Assembly: GCA_030077755.1 (NCBI GenBank) | Contig: JAQJZZ010000014.1 | Span: forward strand, 1,612,001 to 1,676,000 | From: Filosporella fistucella | Taxonomy: Eukaryota; Ascomycota; Leotiomycetes; Helotiales | DNA length: 64,000 nt | Direction of reading: 5' to 3' | Part shown: positions 56,053 to 64,000 of the stretch, in pieces | How the letters are laid out: each line of letters opens with the position of its first letter | How positions within the stretch are numbered: position 1 is the stretch's first letter | Position numbers and translations under genes: made by a program | The notes under the pieces: generated by a model | Database searches by the model: none | What the model was told of the DNA's origin: nothing | The model's input: only the letters and a program-made list of their open reading frames with translations

Positions 56053-59000
56053 TCAGATGAGATGGAGGGTTTGTCGTGCAGGGAAATTGTGCATAAGACG
56101 GGATCGAGGATGGGTAGAGGGGAATGACAATGTGATGATGCTCCAGATTTGCGGTTCCTCTTGTCAGACTCAGGATGCGGATATCGGAGGTCTTGTAATA
56201 CAGCCTCGTTGTCTGCGACAGTGCACGAAGTACTTGGTTACCACCGGGGATCAAGTCTCTTATGGATAATAAAAGATTATGGTCGGAGAGAATCGCAGAC
56301 GGATGAATGATACTCTGTAAAATGCAATTCGGAGTGTGCAACGTCGGGTACAAATGATTCTCTATCGTGGCTTGGTGTTGTGAGTACGGTATTGTGAGAT
56401 GGTGTGGTATACCGGGCCGGCGCTTAACGGTACAATGAGATAGATGTCTCAATTACGATTCGAAGCCAGTGAGGCTATTTGGGAGGAGAATTGATAATGT
56501 TTTGGGTAAAGGAGTTCTTTGGAGGTGGGTGAGGGTGATAGTGAGGTGATGAAGGGGAGGGTGTATGTATGCATGTATATGAGAGACGGAGGGTGTTATG
56601 TTGGGGACATGGACATGGACATGGACCAGCACTTCTCGAGAGACTTGAACATGGACTTGGACTTTAAAATCAACGGGGACCAAGACGAGGACGAGGAAGA
56701 GGCGGAGGCGGCGGCGGCGGGCAGGCCAGGATGATGGAAGGTGGTAGGGAAGTGGTAAGGAAGTGTTAGGAAAGCGAGGAAAGTAAGAGGTGGAGGGTGG
56801 AGGGTGGAGTGAAGGTAGCCAGTGACAGACTGGGAGTAAGAAAGAGGTAGAGAGGCGAGAGAGTACAGACAGAGTCAGAGAGAGGCTCGTACATAATAGC
56901 ACATAAGTGTGTAGGCACTAAGAGATCCATCTGGCAATGGCCTGCCAGAAAATCAAGAATGGTTCGACTATGATTGGGTAGCGTCGGCTTTTGCATGGAT
57001 GATAGATTGATAGACAGATGGGATGGGGCAAAACCGGAGCGAAGAACCTTGGAAATTGAAAGCAGGTCAGCCACACTCACGTGCCTAAGCCGAGTCTACG
57101 GAGTACTTGTACGGAGTATCTGATTGTTCCCCCTGCCAACTTAGTCAGCAAGCATTATGTGCATCTGAGGCCTTGCCTGTCCTGTCAACCTTTCCTCCCG
57201 TCTCCATCATCCTCGTCCTCATCCACTTCCTCCTCCTACACCTCTTTCTCTTCCTCTTCCTCTACATCTACCAACTTCACGGTTCAAAAACAATATGTCT
57301 TACTCCTCCCTCTCCATCAGACCACCCGCTGTTCAGCCGCAGTCTTCCGCAATGCTTCGTCATAACCGTCAGACCATTGGCGCGGCAATTGCACTGTGAT
57401 GTTGGTGGTGGTTGAACGGTTGATTTAGATTTCTCTTCGCAACGATCGTCTAGGTTCTGCCAAGGGTCCAAATCCATACCAAATGCCACCAATGCTCCAC
57501 TGTCGCGTGTGCATGGAAATTCAAGGGTCCTGAATGGCTGCCGGTACCCTTCTTATCGTCGCAACATAACTGGCTGCCACATATTTGGTCCATCGACGGA
57601 GCACGAAAATGTCGGACATCAAACTCCTTCAATTCGGAGACACGAAAAAGCACAGGATCGAAAGATCGAACATTGCTCGATACAGGGTCACCATCAAAGA
57701 AGTCTGTGTGTAGACCTCGTCTACCTCGATCTGGCATACAATCTGAATATCCTCTTGTCTATCATCACTGCTCTTTAATCACGACTATGACCGCCTTGTT
57801 CAGTTCTGTGCATTTCTAAGTTTACCTACGAACTCGCCAGGCCCTGCCTATCTGACTCGTGCTTTGTACCGCGGCGCATTACTAGGCGGTGAACATCAAT
57901 GGCCGTGCCCCTATCTTTGCTAAATCCACTCACCTCCCTTGCCCGTTTTCCGGAAGGTCAAAGGTCAATCCATGCAGCTAAACTCAATTTAATCTCGTGT
58001 CACAATAACGCCGCCATCTGTACCAAAGTACCAAAGTACCTCCGTGTGGCTGAAAGGAGATACGATATCCCTCATCTCACTCCGTCTCCGTCACCAGAAT
58101 TGGTGCATATATGCAACGTCAATATAAACTCATGAGAAAGGGGGTTGTCTTCGGTATCTGGGGAACTCAGCCGATATGGTGTTGTGGGGAAGTAAGGGAG
58201 ATCTAAGGTACGGATAAATTGAGGTGGCAGTGAGACTGCCTGTTTTTGAACTCGGGATAACTTTATCCACTGCATCTTCAACATGTCCCAGCTTCATGGA
58301 TCTTAACCGTTTGAAGGTAACACAAGTATCGGAAGGCAAGACTTCTTCGAATTTGGCAGGTGAGACGATATATTCGCTGCGGTGATACGGACGTCTCAGG
58401 ATAAATTGCTTCTAGAAGATCTCCATTTAGTTTTGGCGATGATCACTTGGCTGCTTGAAGTGCCGGCAAGAGAAGTTGACGGGCAGAATACAAAGAAGAG
58501 GTGACGATCGTTGGTAATTCTGTATGCAAAGGCTGAGAGTGATTGGTGGGCGGACTGACAGGCGGGCAGAGGTTCAACGGTGAGGAAACAATGCATTTGA
58601 GAATAGTAGTCTCGACAGCTACGTAGGGCGCTCTTACTGTTACTAGTCTACTTAACGGTTCATGCTTCTGTGCAGTTTTCAAACCAAGAACGCATCACTA
58701 CTTAAGAGGAAGAACGTCACGGCGACCAAGAGAAATGTCCAGTGCTAACTCAGCGCAATGAAGTGATTTGCGAGAAAATATGGTACGCCGATAGTCACCC
58801 AGCATCTAGAGTCTACTTGTTCTCCGAGTCGTTGCACATAAACGCAGGTTGATAGACCATGCAATGACGTTGTTATAAGCGGTTTATTGTGATTAGGATG
58901 GAAAGCAGAAATAGATCCAGAGACATTGGCTTGCCTAGATCCATAGGCCGGGAAGAGCCTAGAGCACAATTGGAAGAAACGGGAATTGCCGATGTAAAAC

Positions 59001-59849
59001 ACTACTCGAAATTCTCAAGTAACAGTTTGAAAAACAAAAGAAATTTTTTTGGATGGCAGCTCAATGTGACAAACATGCCACACATTACATAAAATGAGTT
59101 CGGCCTATTCATTGTTCTCTTGTCTGCGTATGGCATCCCACAACAGTAAATCTCTGGACCGTAAACAGTCCCCTCTCCTTGGAGGGGAAAATTGAGTGTG
59201 ATATCCGAATCAAAAATGGTAGTTGCCGCAATCCACAAATATTACAATGCATGCCGACAAGCTATTGCTCAAGTTTTGCCCTCTGCATTAGCAAGAAAAG
59301 TATCGCTTGAACCACAAATATTTTTCAACGAACCCTTGACCTGAGCTTCGCCTAAGCAAAAATACCACTTCAACGTCCCGTGTTCAGCTGGACCCTGAAA
59401 TAAAGGTTCGCCGCTACCAGTCTCATACTGGGATCGAGCTGGAAGTACAATGATATCATAATATCAGACGAAAGTTTGAAACGTGCCATCTCTTCTCTTC
59501 CATATTTTGCCCTCAGGTGTTCGAAGCTGTTTTTTAGAATATTCACGACACAAAATGCAATTCATGAACATACTCGGCGTCCCGCAATATTCGTCCGCTA
59601 ACCCCGCATTTCTATCCCGACAAGATGAACGACCTCCAAGCTATGATTCGCTTCTCCCATACCGAGACATCCAGCAGTGATGTATTATATTGGCCCAGTT
59701 CGAATCGTATCTTGAGTTGTCACATCAAGAAATCATTCTCACGTCAGAAGCGGTGACTTTCCTTCCTCTTGAACATAATATGATCTTTGACACACCTGAG
59801 AATCTTGCTCTTCTGGTTTCCCTGATATTACGCGACGCCTTAATCAACA
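56053..59849. other. Intergenic, divergent promoters of FYVE gene and fatty alcohol oxidase
   Basis: About 3.8 kb without a convincing gene. On the minus strand the 56450-57080 part is C/T-rich, as in a long leader of the FYVE gene, and carries GGACAT repeats (56604-56625). Short frames have no family support. Confidence 0.5.
56604..56625. repeat. GGACAT short tandem repeat
   Basis: Three to four units of GGACAT (minus strand ATGTCC) in the presumed leader of the FYVE gene. Confidence 0.65.
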
Positions 59850-62309
59850 ATGGACATAGCAACTCCACTAGCTACCCCTCTGCCAGAGCCTCCGCTGGAT
59901 GAGCCCTTCAGTGAGGCGAATTGGAGGATGTTGATAGCTATCATGGACGCCGTGATTCCATCTATTGTGCGAGAAACGTCGGCGAGTGGAAAAAACATTC
60001 GGTTGACAATATCAGATGCAGAATTCAGTGAAACAGCAAAGGAACTCTCAAAATCTTCTGCGAACTCACTGGATACTGCGGGATTGGAAGATTATTTTGC
60101 AGAGACAGCGTCAGAAATACCCAAATTTGTAGGCTTGCTAAAGAGGACATTTGCATTCAATGTACGCGCGGATGGTATGAAAGGACTTGGAATTGTACTT
60201 TCGACTCTGGAGTAAGTACTTTCAAGATTTTGGCAAGCACGCCCAAAAGCTAACAATTTCCAGCACGCGACTCGGTTCTCTGCTCCTCACTGGTTACACC
60301 ATTCCTTTCCACGAACAACCACTTACAATCCGACAAGAAATCCTCGAACGATGGCGAGTTTCCTACCTTCGTCCTATGAATATCATATTCAAGCAGATGT
60401 CCGGCCTCTCGAAGGCATTATGGTTGAAGACAAGTCCGAACTTCCGCAAGCTCTCAGGCTTTCCTGTTGTGCCAGACCATTATAAGCCAGGTCCACATTT
60501 CGAATACGATTTTCTACAATTTTCAGCCGGTACGGAATCAGAAATTATCGAGACGGATGTCGTTATCGTGGGTTCTGGATGTGGAGGTGCTGTTGCTGCC
60601 AAGAATCTAGCAGAGGCGGGTTATAAAGTCATGGTAGTAGATAAAGGGTATTATTACCCTCCTTCTCACTTACCTATGTCCGAGGAAGAAGGTGGAATAC
60701 ATTTGTATGAAAATGGAGGTGTTGACACCGTCGATGATGGCTCTCTTGGTCTGGTTGCAGGAACCTGCTGGGGAGGTGGGGGCACTATAAACGTATGTTG
60801 GTTTTTATTAATGGCGTCACATTGTGACTCCCGTAGTCTGCCTACTATCCCTATTGGGTATTGACTGACCTTGTGTAGTGGTCAGCAAGTTTACAAACGC
60901 AGGGCTTTGTACGAAAAGAATGGGCTCAAGATCGAGGTTTAACATTCTTTGAGACTGCCGAGTATCAAAAATGTTTAGATAGAGTGTGCGAGAGGATGGG
61001 CGTATCAACAGAGCACATCAAACACAATCATGGGAACAAGGTAATTCTAGAGGGAGCTCGAAAACTAGGTTATCATGCACAACCTGTTCCTCAAAACACT
61101 GGCGGTGCGGAACATTATTGTGGGCATTGTACTTTGGGATGTGGAGCGGCACAAAAACAAGGTCCTGTGGTATCATGGCTTCCTGATGCTGCGAAAGCGG
61201 GTGCAAAGTTCGTCGAGGGTTTCCAAGTCGATCATGTCATCTTTGACGAGTCTACTGGAGCGAAGAAGGCAGTTGGCGTGAAGGGGACTTGGACTTCGCG
61301 GACTAACAAAGGAACGGTGGATGGGCCTCTATCTGGAAGAATAGTAAGAGAGGTTATTGTTCGCGCAAAGAAAGTTGTACTCTCATCCGGGTCATTATGG
61401 AGTCCGATTTTATTGTTGAAAAGCGGTCTCAAGGTAATAATACGATATGATATTAGCTCTCTGCTGACATGTCCAGAATTGGCAAATCGGACGGAACCTC
61501 TATCTACACCCTGTAAACATGGTTTTCGGTGTCTATAAAGAAGATGTACGACCATGGGAAGGTACATTTTCTTCGCCTATTTATTAAGCTTTTCTAACAT
61601 ATCAGGTGGCATTCTCACGTCCGTCTGTACACAATTCGAGGATCTCGATACCCATGGCCACGGTGTTAAACTAGAAGCCACGAATATGATGCCTTCAATG
61701 TCTTTAACCATAATGAACTGGAGATCCGGCAAGCATTTCAAACGGCAAGCACTGAAATTTAGGCATACAAATGGCTTTATAGCTATTGCCCGTGATCGAG
61801 ATCCTGGCCAGGTATATCCAGACCCGGTATCCGGAAAACCACGATTTGCGTATACACCTAGTGTGTTTGATAGAGCGAATGTGATGCAGGGTGTGCTTGC
61901 ACTAGCCAAGATGTGTTATGTAACAGGGGCGACGGAAATTCATGTTGCGACTGGAGGATTGCGTCCGTTCATAAGAGACGAAGAAAGTACGGTAGATGCA
62001 CAGGATATTGATCCGGGTATCACGGATGAGAGATTCAAGAAATGGTTAGAGGAGGTACAGAAAGCTGGAAATAATCCACCTGGTACCACATTTGTTTCTG
62101 CGCATCAAATGGGCAGTAACCGGATGTCAATACATGAAAAAGATGGTGTCGTTGATCCCAACGGCAAGGTTTGGGGTTCAGAAGGTTTGTATGTTGCTGA
62201 TGCAAGTGTATTTCCTTCCGCCAGTGGAGTCAACCCTATGATTACGGTCATGGCTATAAGTGACCACATTTCAAGAGGAATAGCTAGAGAGTTGGAAAAA
62301 GAGAGGTGA
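59850..62309 (+). CDS. FAO1: Long-chain fatty alcohol oxidase (GMC-type flavoprotein)
   Basis: Five exons, 59850-60211, 60264-60792, 60879-61433, 61477-61561 and 61606-62309, give 744 aa, the usual length. The FAD-binding motif VVIVGSGCGGAVAAK is near residue 221, followed by VVDKG; then GTCWGGGGTIN, GHCTLGCGAAQKQG and RNLYLHPVNM; the C-terminus has the GMC signature VADASVFPSASGVNPM. Fatty alcohol oxidases of this family turn long-chain alcohols to aldehydes with oxygen, giving hydrogen peroxide, often in peroxisomes or microsomes. The last residues (ELEKER) are not a typical SKL signal, so peroxisomal location is not shown. Confidence 0.93.
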
Positions 62310-62972
62310 GCAATTGAGGCGTTATTGCCTGTGTAATTTTAAAGCATGGGTGGAGCTTGGAGAACAGGTTGTGTAGTGACTATCGTTATATGGTCGCACT
62401 GAACGAAGAATTAACACAACTCTCGACAACAGATGGTGATTTGCTAGGGTGAAAACGATGGAACTACTGGTTGAATCAACCGACGGTAAGCAGATTTCCA
62501 CTGCAATCAGCGAAATGCATTGGCATCGTGTCCAATACACCCACAACTGTGTACATCGTTGGTGACCGGGAAGTCCTCAGCGACTTGCTTTTCTGGACAC
62601 ATTCAGCTGCCATAGAGCTAGATCACATGGACCAACAAACATTAACTGCACGCAAACACCATGGGGTGAACATCATTTCATTTTCTCCATCTATGTAATC
62701 ATAAACCATGCCTAGGATTTCTTAACGACCCGGCCAATGAACCATGCACCCTTCCCATATATGGCATTCTCGTATGACTTCGAAGACCCTTTTCCCAAGC
62801 TTTTAAAAGCTATGCATTGCCACCGTTACGCCCGAGAAAGCAATGGTATCTTCCAAACTCCATGCTGATGACGCAATATTTCAGCGCAGCGGTCCCTCCC
62901 ATATGGACCAAAGCAATTGTTGACAAAAAAGAAAAATAGGAAATTTGTTGTACAATTAATGATGAGGCCAAA
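62310..62972. other. Intergenic, convergent gene ends
   Basis: About 660 bp between the oxidase and the minus-strand gene at the window edge. I see no gene. Confidence 0.5.
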
Positions 62973-64000
62973 TTATTCCTTCCGCAGAGATGTATTGCGG
63001 GATGAGGCATGAGAACTAGATCGATGAACTCCTCGTCCGTTTCTTGCGTCAACGATCTCCTTCTCAGCCCAATTTGGAATGCGAGGGGTGGTATTCTTTC
63101 GGTGGGTTGAAGTCATCTCGGTCTGACGCTCATTTCTTCTATGATTTTGATGCAATGTACTGGAATCTCGCCTCTGTGGAGGTCTAATGGGTATTTGCGG
63201 TCTAGCAACAGGAGTTCGCAAAGATTGCACAGGACGATTCGGCTGCCTTGCCATTGCAGCATACATTTCGGACTAGAATTGATAAAATTAGCCATTTGTT
63301 GGAGAAATTCTAAAAGCATCCGTAATATGCTGGAGAAGTGGACGCTTATCGACAGGCAGAGGTGAAGCTGCATTGGAATTGGATACGACGTTGGAGGTTG
63401 TGTCGGCAACGTCACTTGTGATGCTTTGCTCCATAAGATCGGTTTCTGTAGTCATTCTTCCTTCGATGCCCGTCTGCAGGTCTTGCACCTCACATTGAGC
63501 ATCTTCACTTGGAGAGCTCTGTGACAGGTTGAAAGTTGATGCAGTGCCACCTTCTTGCGGGGCTGTATCCAATGCCTGCAGATTTGTCTGAGTAATGTTG
63601 TCGCTCTGTCTGTTTGGTTGGACTAGTATATTTTCGGTCTTCTCAGTGCCCATATCAAATTCTTTTGCAGCAGTGCGGAATGACTCGTTAGTTGTGCAGC
63701 GTTGCTCATCGAGACCTTCCATAACTGCCTCTGCTAACATGAGCTCATTTGAATAGTTCTCAGTGTCAACCCTAGCGACTTCACTTGTTGTGCTTGGTTC
63801 CTGACCAGACATCAAATCTGCATTTGCGTCTCTCGAAGTGCTTGACCCTGGGTCTTGCGCATCATGCATTTCGTTGCCGACCAAGGTGTTGTTTTGCTGC
63901 ACCAGTTCATCAATTTGCATGGACTTGCCTTCGCCACTTTGAAGATGAATACCAGCTTGCAATACTGCTGCATCAGACAGATCTGGCTGCCCAAGAACTG
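62973..64000 (-). CDS. Unrecognised protein, 3' part
   Basis: The gene enters from the right edge. An open frame from 64000 to about 63288 codes for an acidic, Gln/Asn/Ser-rich, probably disordered stretch (LGQPDLSDAAVLQAG at the edge). A second segment, 62973-63285 or less, is Arg/Pro-rich (ARPQIPIRPPQRRD, later TPRIPNWAEKE) and ends in a stop. An intron with acceptor TTCTAG just left of 63290 and a GCTAAT branch probably joins them; donors at GTATCC (near 63385) or GTCGAT (near 63350) would both keep the frame. No domain is recognised. The function is unknown. Confidence 0.5.

Noticed and set aside
1..64000. A secondary-metabolite gene cluster
   Set aside because: No polyketide synthase, peptide synthetase, terpene cyclase or transporter is present; the neighbouring genes are mostly housekeeping.

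Overview
The window is nuclear DNA of a filamentous ascomycete. Most genes are split by short introns (about 45-100 nt; a few reach 160-470 nt) with GTATGT/GTAAGT-type donors and CTAAC/CTAAT-like branch sites. The proteins are typical of Pezizomycotina: an AIM3/BBC1-type protein, a sphingolipid C4-hydroxylase, a fatty alcohol oxidase and a fungal-specific transcription-factor domain. Base composition and protein wording resemble Leotiomycetes of the Botrytis/Sclerotinia kind; that placement is inference. There is no prokaryotic operon, CRISPR array, rRNA or recognisable tRNA. Exon coordinates were built by hand from reading frame, splice consensus and family similarity; all start and stop codons and junction phases were checked.

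Layout. 1-1717: 3' part of a fungal transcription factor (+). 2437-3205: TCTP (-). 3792-4954: SUR2-type sphinganine C4-hydroxylase (+). 4955-9783: a long stretch without a convincing gene. 9784-11958: a glycogen-binding-like (CBM48/AMPK-beta-like) protein (+). 13426-16034: AIM3/BBC1-like actin-patch protein with a CHAP-like C-terminal domain (-). 17044-18190: LDAH-type lipid droplet hydrolase (-). 19060-23440: SNF2/STH1 chromatin remodeller (+). 24256-27947: Paf1-complex subunit CTR9 (+). 27948-35525: 7.6 kb without a convincing gene. 35526-38033: CRIB-domain protein (+). 38958-40643: aspartyl aminopeptidase (+). 41271-42150: unrecognised protein (-). 42877-43505: an NTF2-like gene with an apparent frameshift (-). 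44056-44818: small secreted, probably GPI-anchored, cysteine-rich protein (-). 47078-48487: C8 RING-like protein (+). 49876-51866: unrecognised multi-pass membrane protein (-). 52310-52995: ARL3/ARFRP1 GTPase (+). 53118-53988: small beta-carbonic-anhydrase-like protein (-). 54803-56052: FYVE-type zinc finger protein (-). 59850-62309: long-chain fatty alcohol oxidase (+). 62973-64000: 3' part of an unrecognised Arg-rich protein (-).

The genes do not form a biosynthetic cluster; they look like ordinary housekeeping and signalling loci. SNF2 and CTR9 both act on chromatin and transcription, several proteins serve membrane traffic or polarity (ARL3, FYVE, CRIB, AIM3), and several serve lipid metabolism (SUR2, LDAH, fatty alcohol oxidase), but their adjacency shows no clear functional logic. 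I found no convincing new multi-gene system. The points most worth a second look are two short introns of length divisible by three whose retention keeps the frame (one would remove the last RING cysteine), the frameshifted NTF2-like gene, two perfect 12-bp inverted repeats, a CHAP-like motif in the AIM3 protein, and the long gene-poor tracts.
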